A stretch of 44,799 bases of DNA from Caballeronia udeis (GTDB lineage Bacteria > Pseudomonadota > Gammaproteobacteria > Burkholderiales > Burkholderiaceae): the NCBI RefSeq assembly GCF_001544555.2, contig NZ_FCOK02000081.1, positions 1 to 44,799 on the forward strand. Direction: 5' to 3'. The translations under genes were made by a program, and so were the position numbers. Below the pieces are notes generated by a model, which saw only the letters and a program-made list of their open reading frames with translations, was not told the DNA's origin and made no database searches. The first letter of the stretch is position 1. The number at the start of each line of letters is the position of its first letter. This document shows, piece by piece, positions 23,654 to 32,304 of this stretch.

Positions 23654-24832
23654 ATGACTGACGCGGTAATCGTATCGACGGCACGCACGGGCCTCGCCAA
23701 ATCCTGGCGTGGCGCATTCAACATGACCCACGGCGCGACGCTCGGCGGCCACGCCACCCAAGCGGCGGTGGCGCGCGCGGGCATTGACCCCGCGCGCGTG
23801 GAAGACGTGACCATGGGTTGCGCGAACCCGGAAGGCGCGACCGGCATGAATATCGCGCGGCAGATTGCGTTGCGCGCGGGCCTGCCGGTCAGCGTGCCGG
23901 GCATGACCGTGAACCGCTTCTGCTCGTCTGGCCTGCAGGCGATCGCGCTCGCGGCGCAACGCGTGATCGCCGGCGAGGGCGACGTCTATGTGGCCGGCGG
24001 CGTGGAGTCCATCTCGTGCGTGCAGAACGAGATGAACCAGCACATGCTGTTCGATGGCTGGCTCAAGCAAAACAAGCCCGGTATCTACTGGTCGATGCTG
24101 CAGACGGCCGAAAACGTCGCCAAGCGCTACGAGATATCGAAGGAACGGCAGGACGAGTACGGCGTGCAGTCGCAGTTGCGTGCAGCAGCGGCGCAAGCGG
24201 CAGGCAAGTTCAACGACGAAATCGTGCCTATCACGGTGCTCGCCGGTGTCGCCGATAAAGCCACGGGCCGCATGTTCACGAAGGAAGTCACGCTGGCCGC
24301 CGATGAAGGCATTCGCGCGGACACCACGCTCGAAGGGGTATCGAAGATTCGCACCGCGATGCCCGGCGGAGTGGTCACGGCGGGCAATGCGAGCCAGTTT
24401 TCCGATGGCGCGTCGGCCTGTGTGGTGATGAACGCCACGCTGGCGGAAAAAGAAGGGCTCAAGCCACTGGGGATTTTCCGGGGCTTTGCGGTCGCAGGTT
24501 GCGAGCCGGATGAAATGGGCATTGGCCCCGTGTTCGCGGTGCCCAAGCTGTTGAAGAAAGCGGGCCTCAAGGTCAGCGATATCGACTTGTGGGAACTGAA
24601 CGAAGCGTTCGCCGTGCAAGTGCTCTATTGCCGCGATACCTTGGGTATCCCGGCTGATCGCCTGAACGTGAACGGCGGCGCGATTGCGGTGGGGCATCCG
24701 TATGGCGTCTCGGGCGCGCGGCTCACGGGGCACGCGTTGATCGAAGGCAAGCGGCGCGGCGCGAAGTTTGTCGTGGTGACCATGTGCATTGGTGGCGGGC
24801 AGGGTGCGGCCGGGCTGTTTGAAGTAGTGTGA
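23654..24832 (+). CDS. Acetyl-CoA acyltransferase (thiolase)
   Basis: Cleaves 3-ketoacyl-CoA with CoA to release acetyl-CoA, the last step of a beta-oxidation round, or condenses acetyl-CoA units in reverse. The 392-residue length and all catalytic residues fit the thiolase I/II family: acyl-enzyme Cys90 (VNRFCSSGLQA), His348 (GGAIAVGHPYG) and Cys378 (TMCIGGGQG), plus the WELNEAFA motif. Residues specific for degradative (FadA) and biosynthetic (PhaA/AtoB) thiolases cannot be separated with confidence, but the operon context favours a degradative role. The ATG at 23654 has GGAGA 8 nt upstream. The gene follows the tandem-repeat block. Confidence 0.94.
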   Translation: MTDAVIVSTARTGLAKSWRGAFNMTHGATLGGHATQAAVARAGIDPARVEDVTMGCANPEGATGMNIARQIALRAGLPVSVPGMTVNRFCSSGLQAIALAAQRVIAGEGDVYVAGGVESISCVQNEMNQHMLFDGWLKQNKPGIYWSMLQTAENVAKRYEISKERQDEYGVQSQLRAAAAQAAGKFNDEIVPITVLAGVADKATGRMFTKEVTLAADEGIRADTTLEGVSKIRTAMPGGVVTAGNASQFSDGASACVVMNATLAEKEGLKPLGIFRGFAVAGCEPDEMGIGPVFAVPKLLKKAGLKVSDIDLWELNEAFAVQVLYCRDTLGIPADRLNVNGGAIAVGHPYGVSGARLTGHALIEGKRRGAKFVVVTMCIGGGQGAAGLFEVV

Positions 24833-24908
24833 TTTTGTACGGTCGCCCGGCGTTTTTGATACGCTTGGGCGATCGGCATAAATCATTTGCTACAACCAGG
24901 AGCCCGTC

Positions 24909-25211
24909 TTGTTACGTCACATCGTCATGTGGAAACTGAAGGAAAGCGCCGAGGGCGGCACCCGCGCTGAAAATATCGTCAAGCTGAAAGCCAAACTCGA
25001 AACCTGCCGCAGCATTGTTTCAGGTCAGGGCCACTTCGAAGTGGGCGTGGCGCAACCCGGCTTCGAAGCTACGTATGACGTGGTCCTCGTCTCCGACTTC
25101 GACAATCCGGAAGCCCTCCAGGCCTATCAGGTCCACCCCAAGCACCTGGCGATCAAGGACTTCGTTGCAGCGGTACGTGAATCGCGTCAATGCATCGATT
25201 ACGAAGTCTGA
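24909..25211 (+). CDS. Dabb-family (stress-responsive A/B barrel) protein
   Basis: A 100-residue dimeric alpha/beta-barrel domain protein. Family members include small stress proteins and some enzymes, but most bacterial copies have no known job. The whole protein is a single domain: it opens with LRHIVMWKL and contains the YDVVLVSDFDNPEALQAYQVHPKH segment that is the family hallmark. The start is TTG at 24909, supported by an AGGAG site 6 nt before it; the first internal ATG would cut away the first beta strand. The thioesterase gene follows after 4 nt, so translational coupling is likely. A stem-loop (about 24840-24876) without a T-run lies in the gap after the thiolase. Confidence 0.85.
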   Translation: MLRHIVMWKLKESAEGGTRAENIVKLKAKLETCRSIVSGQGHFEVGVAQPGFEATYDVVLVSDFDNPEALQAYQVHPKHLAIKDFVAAVRESRQCIDYEV

Positions 25212-25215
25212 GACC

Positions 25216-25680
25216 ATGACCGATTTCTCCACGCTCCCTGAAAGCCCGTTCGTCGATTCGCTCGGCGTACAGCTTGTCACCGCCGAAGACGGCGCAAGCG
25301 AAGTGGTGCTGCCGCTGACCGCCACGCATATGAATACCTGGGGCATCGCACACGGCGGCGTGACCATGACGCTGGCCGACGTTGCCCTGGCAATGGCCGC
25401 GCGCAGTCTCGCTGACGACGGCATCGGCGTGGTCACCGTCGAAATGAAAGTCAACTTCATGCAGCCGGGCCGCGGCGAACTCCGTGCGTTTGCCCGCGTG
25501 CTGCACCGCTCCACCACCATGGCGTATTGCGAAGGCGAGATCCGCGACAGCGAAGGCCACTTCGTCGCCAAAGCGCTCGGCACCTTCAAATACATGCGCA
25601 AGCTCGCCGTCGGCCGAGATATCGCACAGCAACGCCTGCGTTCAGATCCGTCCGCCACACCCGGTCCCAGCGACGCCTGA
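25216..25680 (+). CDS. PaaI-type hotdog-fold acyl-CoA thioesterase
   Basis: A 154-residue hotdog thioesterase that hydrolyses acyl-CoA to free acid and CoA, probably relieving CoA sequestration by dead-end or slow intermediates. The core motif IAHGGVTMTLADVALAMAA (Asp as likely catalytic residue) and MKVNFMQPGRGELRAFARVLH are typical of the PaaI/YbgC-like family. The tail after about residue 135 is polar and probably disordered. It starts 4 nt after the Dabb stop codon, at 25216, with only a weak ribosome binding site, consistent with coupling. Confidence 0.9.
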   Translation: MTDFSTLPESPFVDSLGVQLVTAEDGASEVVLPLTATHMNTWGIAHGGVTMTLADVALAMAARSLADDGIGVVTVEMKVNFMQPGRGELRAFARVLHRSTTMAYCEGEIRDSEGHFVAKALGTFKYMRKLAVGRDIAQQRLRSDPSATPGPSDA

Positions 25681-25741
25681 CGCCGCTACCAGGGCGCGCC
25701 TCGCGTCCTGGCTTCTCCCGGGACCGCACAGGAGTATCACG

Positions 25742-26749
25742 ATGTCAGAACACCATTCAATCAATCGCCAGATCCTCCTCGTTTCGCGCCCGCAAGGCGC
25801 GGCAAGCGTTGATAACTTCAAGCTCGTCCACACCCCGCTCGAGCCGCTGGCCGACGGCGAGGTACGCGTGCGCAATCACTTCCTCTCGCTCGATCCGTAC
25901 ATGCGCGGCCGCATGGACGACTCGAAGTCGTACGCGGCCTCGCAGCCGCTCAATGAGGTGATGATCGGCGGGACCGTGGGTGAAGTGGTGGAATCGAAGA
26001 ATCCGAAGTTTGCGATCGGCGACAAGGTGGTCGGGATGTACGGCTGGCAGGAATTCGGTACGTCGGACGGCAAGGGTCTGCGTAAAGTCGACGACACCCA
26101 TATCCCGCTTTCAGCGTATCTCGGCCCGGTCGGCATGCCGGGCGTGACCGCATGGCTGGGGCTCAACAAGATCATCGAGCCGAAAGCGGGCGAGACGGTC
26201 GTCGTCAGCGCGGCGAGCGGGGCGGTGGGAAGCGTGGTCGGCCAGTTGGCGAAGGCAGCAGGCTGCCGCGCGGTGGGCATCGCGGGCGGGGCGGATAAAT
26301 GCCGCTATGTCACCGAGACGCTTGGTTTCGACGCTTGCGTCGACTACAAGGCGGGCAACCTCCATGACGACCTCAAGGCCGCGTTGCCCAACGGGGCCGA
26401 CGGTTACTTCGAAAACGTCGGCGGCGAAATACTGGACGCCGTGTTGTCGCGCATGAACGCGTTCGGCCGTATTGCGCTGTGCGGGATGATCGCGAGTTAC
26501 GACGGTTCGCCCATGCCGCTTAAAAAACCCGCGTTGCTACTCACGCAGCGCTTGAAGGTACAGGGGTTTATCGTCAGCGAATCGCCGGAAGTGTGGCCTG
26601 AAGCGCTCACGCAACTCGGTGGGCTGGTTGCACAGAAAAAGCTGCAATATCGCGAGACCATTGCGCAGGGACTGGAAAATGCCCCGGAGGCTTTTCTCGG
26701 ATTGCTCAAAGGCAAGAACTTCGGCAAGCAGCTCGTCAAGCTGATCTGA
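25742..26749 (+). CDS. NADPH-dependent oxidoreductase, CurA / 2-alkenal reductase type
   Basis: A medium-chain dehydrogenase/reductase without zinc, of the leukotriene B4 dehydrogenase/CurA group, which reduces alpha,beta-unsaturated carbonyls with NADPH. It has 335 residues. The N-terminal domain contains LSLDPYMRGRM, a family hallmark; the Rossmann motif SAASGAVGSVVGQLAK (AxxGxxG) is at about residue 155-172, followed by GFDACVDYK and YFENVGGEILDAVL. Zinc-ligand cysteines are absent. The ATG at 25742 has a strong AGGAG site. In this operon it may detoxify unsaturated aldehydes or ketones from lipid breakdown; that role is inferred. Confidence 0.92.
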   Translation: MSEHHSINRQILLVSRPQGAASVDNFKLVHTPLEPLADGEVRVRNHFLSLDPYMRGRMDDSKSYAASQPLNEVMIGGTVGEVVESKNPKFAIGDKVVGMYGWQEFGTSDGKGLRKVDDTHIPLSAYLGPVGMPGVTAWLGLNKIIEPKAGETVVVSAASGAVGSVVGQLAKAAGCRAVGIAGGADKCRYVTETLGFDACVDYKAGNLHDDLKAALPNGADGYFENVGGEILDAVLSRMNAFGRIALCGMIASYDGSPMPLKKPALLLTQRLKVQGFIVSESPEVWPEALTQLGGLVAQKKLQYRETIAQGLENAPEAFLGLLKGKNFGKQLVKLI

Positions 26750-26782
26750 ACGTTCGAGCTCATAAGGTCAAAAGGAGACAGA

Positions 26783-27652
26783 GTGGACCAGTTCGACGGC
26801 AAAGTGACCGTGATCACGGGCGCCGGCAGCGGCTTTGGCCGCGAGTTCGCATTGAAGGGCGCGGCGCTGGGCATGAAGCTCGTACTCGCCGATGTCGATG
26901 TGAAAGGCCTCGCGGAGACGGTCGACATGGCGCGCGGTCTGGGTGCTGAAGCGCTCGGCGTGCCCACGGACGTCTCTAATGCCGCACAGGTCGATGCACT
27001 TGCGCGCACGACTATCGATACCTACGGCGCCGTGCATCTGCTCTTCAACAACGCGGGCGTCGGCACGGGCGGGTTCGTCTGGGAAAGCAGCGCGAACGAC
27101 TGGGCGTGGGTGTTCGGCGTCAACGTCATGGGCGTGGCAAATGGCGTGCGCGCGTTCACGCCATTGATGCTCGCGCACCAAGAGCCGGCGCACATTGTCA
27201 ATACGGCATCGGTGGCGGGCTTGCTGTCGGCTCCGGGGATGGGCGTTTATAACGCGTCGAAGCACGCGGTCGTTGCTTTGACGGAGACGCTGTATCACGA
27301 TTTGAAAATTGTCGGCGGGGCCGTGGATTGTTCGTTGCTCTGTCCGGCATTCGTGCCAACTGGCATTGCGAACGCCGAGCGGGCGCGGCCCGATGGCTTG
27401 CGCAACGATGAACCTATCACGGCATCGCAGCGCATAGCGGGCAAGCAGCTCACTAAGGCGGTTGAGAGCGGTAAGCTGAGCGCGAAACAGGTGGCGGAAT
27501 TGACCTTCGACGCCGTGCGCGAACGGCGCTTTTATGTGCTGACGCATCCGCGGATTCTGGCGTCGGTGCAACTGCGTTTCGATGACGTCACGCAACGGCG
27601 CAATCCGACTGATCCGTTGTCGTTGAAGCCGGAGGTGAAGGGACAGGGGTAG
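26783..27652 (+). CDS. Short-chain dehydrogenase/reductase (SDR)
   Basis: A classical SDR of 289 residues using NAD(P)H. The cofactor motif GAGSGFGREFA (TGxxxGxG, residues about 11-19), NNAGVG near 91-96 and the catalytic Ser...YxxxK (NTASVAG, then YNASKHA at about 155-160) are complete. Substrate unknown. The C-terminus is longer than minimal SDRs, with a hydrophobic segment and polar end. The start is GTG at 26783 preceded by AAGGAGA. It is 33 bp after the CurA-like gene. Similar SDRs often reduce short- to medium-chain ketones or alcohols in lipid or solvent catabolism; this is only context. Confidence 0.9.
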   Translation: MDQFDGKVTVITGAGSGFGREFALKGAALGMKLVLADVDVKGLAETVDMARGLGAEALGVPTDVSNAAQVDALARTTIDTYGAVHLLFNNAGVGTGGFVWESSANDWAWVFGVNVMGVANGVRAFTPLMLAHQEPAHIVNTASVAGLLSAPGMGVYNASKHAVVALTETLYHDLKIVGGAVDCSLLCPAFVPTGIANAERARPDGLRNDEPITASQRIAGKQLTKAVESGKLSAKQVAELTFDAVRERRFYVLTHPRILASVQLRFDDVTQRRNPTDPLSLKPEVKGQG

Positions 27653-27737
27653 GGCATGGACATTCGCGAGCTAACGCGCAAATTTGCCGCCTATGTCATC
27701 ATCGCGAGCTTCCAACGCTCGCCAATTCCCCGCTCCC

Positions 27738-28703
27738 ATGCCGCTGAATCCTGCCGTTGCACAGGTTATCGAACTCATCGCGAGGGCCAAGCGGCCGCCG
27801 TTCCACACGCTTGAACCCACTGCCGCGCGCGCGTCCTATGAGCGCAGCGCGCTGATCCTCGACACCCCGCCAGCCGCGATGTTCGACGTTCAGGAACTCA
27901 TGATTCCCACGCGCGATCGCGCCTCCATCCGTGCGCGCCTTTACCACCCGGTCGAGCCCAACTGGGCCGCCCCTACGCCTACGCTGGTCTACTTTCATGG
28001 CGGGGGTTTTGTAGTCGGCAGTATCGATACCCATGACTCGCTCTGCCGGCGCCTAGCGGCCGATTCAGGTTGCGCAGTGGCCTCGGTCGACTATCGGCTC
28101 GCGCCCGAGCATCAGTTTCCGACCGCCGTGCACGATGCCTTCGACGCCCTCACATGGTTTCACGCGCAAGCGGCGTCGCTGGGGCTCGACAGCACGCGCT
28201 TCGCGGTCGGCGGAGACAGCGCGGGCGGCACGCTCGCGACGGTCAGCGCATTGCTCGCCCGCGATGCCGGCATCCCGCTATGTCTCCAGTTGCTGATTTA
28301 TCCGGGCGTAAGCGCGCGGCAGGATACGCAATCGCACGCGCAATTTGCCGAGGGTTTCGTGCTGTCGGCGAAAACTATCCAGTGGTTTTTTGCGCAGTAT
28401 CTACGCAACGACAAGGACCGCGACGACTGGCGTTTCGCCCCGCTGGACGCGCGTGGCCCCATGCCGGATTTCATCGGCGTTGCCCCCGCATGGATCGCAG
28501 CGGCCGATCATGACCCGCTCTTCGACGAAGACGTAGCCTATGCGGACAAGTTCGAAAGGGCACATGTCCCCGTCGAACTGGTCCGCTACGAAGGCATGAC
28601 GCACGAGTTCTTCAAGATGGGTGGTTTTGTGCCGGAAGTGGCAAAAGCGCATGCGGACGCGGCAGATGCATTGCGTCGATACATGAACGTCGCGGAAAGC
28701 TAA
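27738..28703 (+). CDS. Alpha/beta hydrolase, hormone-sensitive lipase (HSL) family esterase
   Basis: A carboxylesterase or lipase of the bacterial HSL (family IV) group, 321 residues. The oxyanion motif YFHGGGFVVGS (HGGG near residue 89), nucleophile GDSAGG near residue 160, the catalytic Asp in AADHDPLFDED and His in GMTHEF are all present. No signal peptide, so it acts in the cytosol, probably on short or medium acyl esters. I chose the ATG at 27738 (MPLNPAVAQV), where family similarity starts; an upstream in-frame Met at 27684 and an out-of-frame ATG at 27656 are less likely. It is the last gene of the plus-strand lipid cluster and converges with the NRDE gene; no terminator is evident in the 64-bp gap. 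Confidence 0.9.
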   Translation: MPLNPAVAQVIELIARAKRPPFHTLEPTAARASYERSALILDTPPAAMFDVQELMIPTRDRASIRARLYHPVEPNWAAPTPTLVYFHGGGFVVGSIDTHDSLCRRLAADSGCAVASVDYRLAPEHQFPTAVHDAFDALTWFHAQAASLGLDSTRFAVGGDSAGGTLATVSALLARDAGIPLCLQLLIYPGVSARQDTQSHAQFAEGFVLSAKTIQWFFAQYLRNDKDRDDWRFAPLDARGPMPDFIGVAPAWIAAADHDPLFDEDVAYADKFERAHVPVELVRYEGMTHEFFKMGGFVPEVAKAHADAADALRRYMNVAES

Positions 28704-28767
28704 GAACCAACGCCTGGAACTTTACGCGCACAAAGTACCGTTCTGATTTCAACCGTCCTAAGTCTTC

Positions 28768-29598
28768 CTAAGCTGCCCGCACGATCGTGAACGCATCGTT
28801 TCGTTCGAACGCGCCGGGACGTTTGATGTTGTGCGAACCATCGTCGTCGCTGAGTTCCTTGATTTGCAGCGCAAACTTACCGTCTACAACCACGACCCGC
28901 AGCGCCGTGGTACTGCGCGTGCCATAACCCTCCGACTCAATGAACGCCGCCGACAACACGCGCTCGCGCTCGAGCGAAAGACCGGTGGACGGCAGCAGAT
29001 GGTCATCGGCGAGCTGGGGATTGCGCATGGTCTCGATCAGGCTGTCCAGCGACGGCCGTTCATCGACGTGAAGCAGATCCCGCAACGCCTCGCGTTGCGC
29101 GACGAGCTTGGGCCACGGAGTATCGAGCAGGCTATTCGACAACCCGTGAATGCCGGGGTCAAGCAGCGAGGGCGGTGCATCGGCACGATTGCCGTACCAG
29201 GCCAGTTCGCGCCTCGTGAAGTCGCCAACGACCAGATTGAACCCGTTGTATCGATGCCCGTCATGGGCTACGGCTTCCAGATAGGCCATCGGCGCGACCG
29301 GTGCACCGGACAAGAAATCGCTGACCAAGGTACCGCGCGTCGGCGCGTTGGGCCGCATTTCCGCAGGCGCCCGATAATTCGTCAACGCAGCGAAACGACC
29401 ATCGCGCGTCACGCCGAGCCATGTGCCGCCCCCCGTCAGGTCACGTCCAGCGAGGACATCCGGCGCGTCCTCCCACCAGTGCAGCGGCTCGGTTTCGCGA
29501 TGAAAAAACTCGTCGCGATTGGCCGCAAGCGTGAGCACCGGGCGCTCGGCATCAGACGCCGCGGCGTCAGGTTGCCAGTCGAAAACAATCAGGCACAT
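28768..29598 (-). CDS. NRDE / TANGO2 family protein
   Basis: A 276-residue protein of the NRDE (transport and Golgi organisation 2) family, named after the conserved Asn-Arg-Asp-Glu near residues 27-30 (LAANRDEFFHR). The N-terminal MCLIVF with Cys2 suggests an N-terminal nucleophile hydrolase fold once Met is removed, with GGGTWLG and AALTNYR following in the family order. The eukaryotic homologue has been linked to heme and lipid homeostasis; the bacterial role is unproven. It lies 21 bp downstream of ygfZ on the same strand and is probably co-transcribed. Confidence 0.92.
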   Translation of the reverse strand: MCLIVFDWQPDAAASDAERPVLTLAANRDEFFHRETEPLHWWEDAPDVLAGRDLTGGGTWLGVTRDGRFAALTNYRAPAEMRPNAPTRGTLVSDFLSGAPVAPMAYLEAVAHDGHRYNGFNLVVGDFTRRELAWYGNRADAPPSLLDPGIHGLSNSLLDTPWPKLVAQREALRDLLHVDERPSLDSLIETMRNPQLADDHLLPSTGLSLERERVLSAAFIESEGYGTRSTTALRVVVVDGKFALQIKELSDDDGSHNIKRPGAFERNDAFTIVRAA

Positions 29599-29619
29599 GA
29601 GCGAACCATCCGCAATAAA

Positions 29620-30606
29620 TCAGACTTCGGTCGGCAGCGCGTAAGGCAGCGGCGAGAACTTCAGCGCGGGACCCTCCACCGTTCCAACGTGTACCGAACC
29701 CTGGTCGAGCGCCGCCAGCTTGATTTCCACCAGCGCATCCACGCCGCCGCCGGACGCGGGCGCTACATTGACCACGAGGCCGCACGGCTGGCCGGGGTCG
29801 TCGGAATGGAACAGTTCGTCGCCGGCTTTCGCGGTTTCGGCATGGGCCAGCGCGGTGCGGCGCTTGATCGTGCCGCGATACTGGCTGCGCGCGACCACTT
29901 CCTGCCCGGGATAACACCCCTTCTTGAAGTTGACGCCGCCGAGCACGTCGAAGTTGACCATCTGCGGGACGAATTGCTCGGAAGTCGGCTGCGTGATGCG
30001 CGGTTCGCCCGCGTGAATGTCGAGCCAGTCCCATAGCTCGGCCGGCGCGCGCGTGAGCTGCTTTTCGATATCGGCGAGGCGCGCTTCGACTTCGGCCTTA
30101 GGGCCGACCCACAGGAAACGCGGCCGGCCTGCTGCGTCGGGGACGCGGATCAGCGAGCCGAGCGGACCGTCCACTTTCACATGCACACCGTCGGGCATGG
30201 CTTCGAAGAGACGGGACAGCGTCTTGCGGACATCGCCGGCAAATCCCACGGCGGCGAGCGACGGCGTGGCGTCGACGAGCTTCGCTTTCGCGCGCATCAC
30301 GAACATCGACAAGCGTTTTTGCACCGATGCCTGTATGTCGGCGGCCAGCATCAGGCGCACGGCTTCACCGCATCGCCACATCAGGAACGATGCCAGCAAG
30401 CGGCCCTTCGGCGAGCAATAACCGGCCAGGCGCGCGCTCGATGCGTCCAGATGCTGGACGTCGCTCGTCAGTTGCGTGTGAAGAAAAGCGGCGGCGTCGT
30501 CGCCGGTGGTGTCGATGATGCCGAACTGCGTCAGCGGCACAAACACACCTGCGTGGAGGACGGCGTCGAAGGGGGATGAAAGCGGTGAGAGGGTCGAGGA
30601 ATTCAT
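29620..30606 (-). CDS. ygfZ: Folate-binding Fe-S cluster protein YgfZ
   Basis: A tetrahydrofolate-dependent protein of the GcvT-like fold needed for activity of some iron-sulfur enzymes such as MiaB. It has 328 residues. The signature KGCYPGQE is intact, with the essential Cys at residue 231. Start ATG at 30606, beginning MNSSTLSPL; it is head to head with mltG, 61 bp apart, so both promoters share this short gap. The gene precedes the NRDE gene on the minus strand. Confidence 0.93.
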   Translation of the reverse strand: MNSSTLSPLSSPFDAVLHAGVFVPLTQFGIIDTTGDDAAAFLHTQLTSDVQHLDASSARLAGYCSPKGRLLASFLMWRCGEAVRLMLAADIQASVQKRLSMFVMRAKAKLVDATPSLAAVGFAGDVRKTLSRLFEAMPDGVHVKVDGPLGSLIRVPDAAGRPRFLWVGPKAEVEARLADIEKQLTRAPAELWDWLDIHAGEPRITQPTSEQFVPQMVNFDVLGGVNFKKGCYPGQEVVARSQYRGTIKRRTALAHAETAKAGDELFHSDDPGQPCGLVVNVAPASGGGVDALVEIKLAALDQGSVHVGTVEGPALKFSPLPYALPTEV

Positions 30607-30610
30607 GGAC

Positions 30611-30640
30611 CTGACTTTGGCGGAGGCGAACAAGTATTAT
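30611..30640 (+). promoter_or_regulatory. Candidate promoter of the mltG-tmk-holB cluster
   Basis: A -35-like CTGACT (30611-30616) and a -10 TATTAT (30635-30640) are separated by 18 bp in the short gap between ygfZ and mltG. Transcription starting near 30647 favours the mltG start at 30668 over the upstream ATG at 30641. Confidence 0.4.
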
Positions 30641-30667
30641 ATGGGTCTTACTTCGAGCGTGTTTCGC

Positions 30668-31684
30668 ATGTCCCTTTTGAAGAAATGTTTGATCGCGGCG
30701 GTCGTCGCGGTCGTGGTTGCCGGTGCGCTCGTTGCGGGCATGTTCAAATGGGCGAATAGCCCGGTCGATCTGGCCTCACCCGAACTCGACATCACCATCA
30801 AGTCCCACAGCACGCTGCGCAGCGTGGCCCTCCAGCTGGATCACGGGGGCGCGCACGTCCAACAGCAGTTGTTCGTGCTGATGACGCGCGCGCTCGGCCT
30901 GTCGTCGCAACTCAAGTCCGGTAACTACGAGTTCAAGACGGGCATCACGCCCTACGAGATGCTGCAGAAAATCGCCCGTGGCGACGTCAATGAGTACGTG
31001 GCGACCGTCATTGAAGGGTGGACGTTCCAGAAAATGCGCAACGAACTGGACAGCAATCCGGCGCTGCAGCACGACACGGCCGGCATGACCGACACCGACT
31101 TGCTGAAGGCAATCGGTGCGCCGGATGACGTGATTGCACGCGCGAGCGCGGAAGGCCTGTTTTTCCCCGACACCTACCTCTTCGACAAAGGCACGAGCGA
31201 CATCACCGTCTACAAACGCGCATACACGCTGATGCAGCAGCGCCTCGCCGAAGCCTGGGATACCCGCGCGCAGAACTTGCCGTACAAGACGCCTTATGAG
31301 GCGCTGATCATGGCGTCGATCGTCGAGAAGGAAACCGGGCGTGCTGCCGACCGGCCGCTGGTTGCAGCCGTGTTCGCCAACCGGCTGCGCATTGGCATGC
31401 CGCTGCAAACCGACCCTTCGGTGATCTACGGCCTGGGTTCAGCCTACGGCGGCCGCCTGCGGAAAAAAGACCTGCAAACCGACACTCCGTACAATACCTA
31501 CACGCGCATGGGCCTTCCGCCCGGTCCGATCGCGCTGCCGGGCGTCGCGGCGCTCGCGGCAACGGTCAATCCTGCGTCCAGCCCGGCACTGTATTTCGTG
31601 TCGCGCGGCGACGGCAGCAGCTTCTTTTCAGACAATCTCGGCGACCACAATCGGGCCGTCGACAAGTACATCCGGGGACAATGA
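30668..31684 (+). CDS. mltG: Endolytic murein transglycosylase MltG
   Basis: An inner-membrane lytic transglycosylase that cuts nascent glycan strands and helps end their elongation. It has 338 residues: one membrane anchor at about 7-26, a LysM-like domain, and the YceG catalytic domain, with the catalytic Glu at residue 220 in ASIVEKETG and the downstream LQTDPSVIYGLG and YNTYTRMGLPPGPI motifs. I chose ATG 30668; ATG 30641 is in frame and possible, but a -10 box directly precedes it. The stop codon overlaps the tmk start (ATGA). Confidence 0.95.
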   Translation: MSLLKKCLIAAVVAVVVAGALVAGMFKWANSPVDLASPELDITIKSHSTLRSVALQLDHGGAHVQQQLFVLMTRALGLSSQLKSGNYEFKTGITPYEMLQKIARGDVNEYVATVIEGWTFQKMRNELDSNPALQHDTAGMTDTDLLKAIGAPDDVIARASAEGLFFPDTYLFDKGTSDITVYKRAYTLMQQRLAEAWDTRAQNLPYKTPYEALIMASIVEKETGRAADRPLVAAVFANRLRIGMPLQTDPSVIYGLGSAYGGRLRKKDLQTDTPYNTYTRMGLPPGPIALPGVAALAATVNPASSPALYFVSRGDGSSFFSDNLGDHNRAVDKYIRGQ

Positions 31685-32304
31685 TGGTGCGCGGCAGATT
31701 CATCACGTTTGAAGGCATTGACGGAGCGGGCAAGACGACGCACCTCGCATGGTTTCGTCAGCGCCTGGACGACAAAATCGCAGCCACGGGCCGTTCGGTC
31801 GTGATTACGCGGGAACCCGGCGGCACGAAGCTGGGAGAAAGCCTCCGGGACTTGTTGCTCAACCAGCCGATGGATCTCGAAACCGAGGCGTTGCTGATGT
31901 TCGCGGCCCGCCGGGAACATCTGGCGCAGATCATTGAACCAGCGCTGGCCCGCGGCGACTGGGTGCTCTCGGATCGCTTCTCGGACGCCACCTTTGCCTA
32001 CCAGGGCGGCGGCCGCGGTTTACCGCGTGACAAGCTGGAAGCGCTCGAGCGCTGGGTGCAGGGCGGTTTCCAGCCGGACCTGACGGTGCTCTTCGACGTA
32101 CCCACGAACGTGGCCAGCGAACGGCGCGGCGCGGTCCGCTCTCCGGACAAGTTCGAGAGCGAATCGGATTCGTTTTTCGGCCGCACGCGGGCCGAGTATT
32201 TGCGGCGGGCGGCGGAATCGCCCGAGCGGTTTGTGATAATCGACGCTACCCAGTCGATTATCGATATCCAGAAACAGCTTGAAGCAGTGATCACAAGTAT
32301 TTGA
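31681..32304 (+). CDS. tmk: Thymidylate kinase
   Basis: Phosphorylates dTMP to dTDP, essential for DNA synthesis. It has 207 residues with P-loop EGIDGAGKTT (residues 11-20), the DR motif in LSDRFSDATFAYQGGGRG that positions dTMP, and the lid segment around RRGAVRSPDKFESESDSF. The first of two adjacent ATG codons (31681) overlaps the mltG stop by four bases; the second, 31684, would work equally. The usual next gene, holB, follows only after an atypical 204-bp AT-rich gap. Confidence 0.97.
   Translation: MMVRGRFITFEGIDGAGKTTHLAWFRQRLDDKIAATGRSVVITREPGGTKLGESLRDLLLNQPMDLETEALLMFAARREHLAQIIEPALARGDWVLSDRFSDATFAYQGGGRGLPRDKLEALERWVQGGFQPDLTVLFDVPTNVASERRGAVRSPDKFESESDSFFGRTRAEYLRRAAESPERFVIIDATQSIIDIQKQLEAVITSI

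Noticed and set aside
24840..24876. Terminator after the thiolase gene
   Set aside because: A stem-loop is present but no T-run follows, and the Dabb gene follows closely in the same direction.
23174..24886. 570-codon minus-strand frame opposite pncA and the thiolase
   Set aside because: No motifs; both plus-strand genes have complete catalytic residues.
28831..30036. 401-codon plus-strand frame opposite the NRDE and ygfZ genes
   Set aside because: Crosses two well-defined genes and has a mirror-frame composition.
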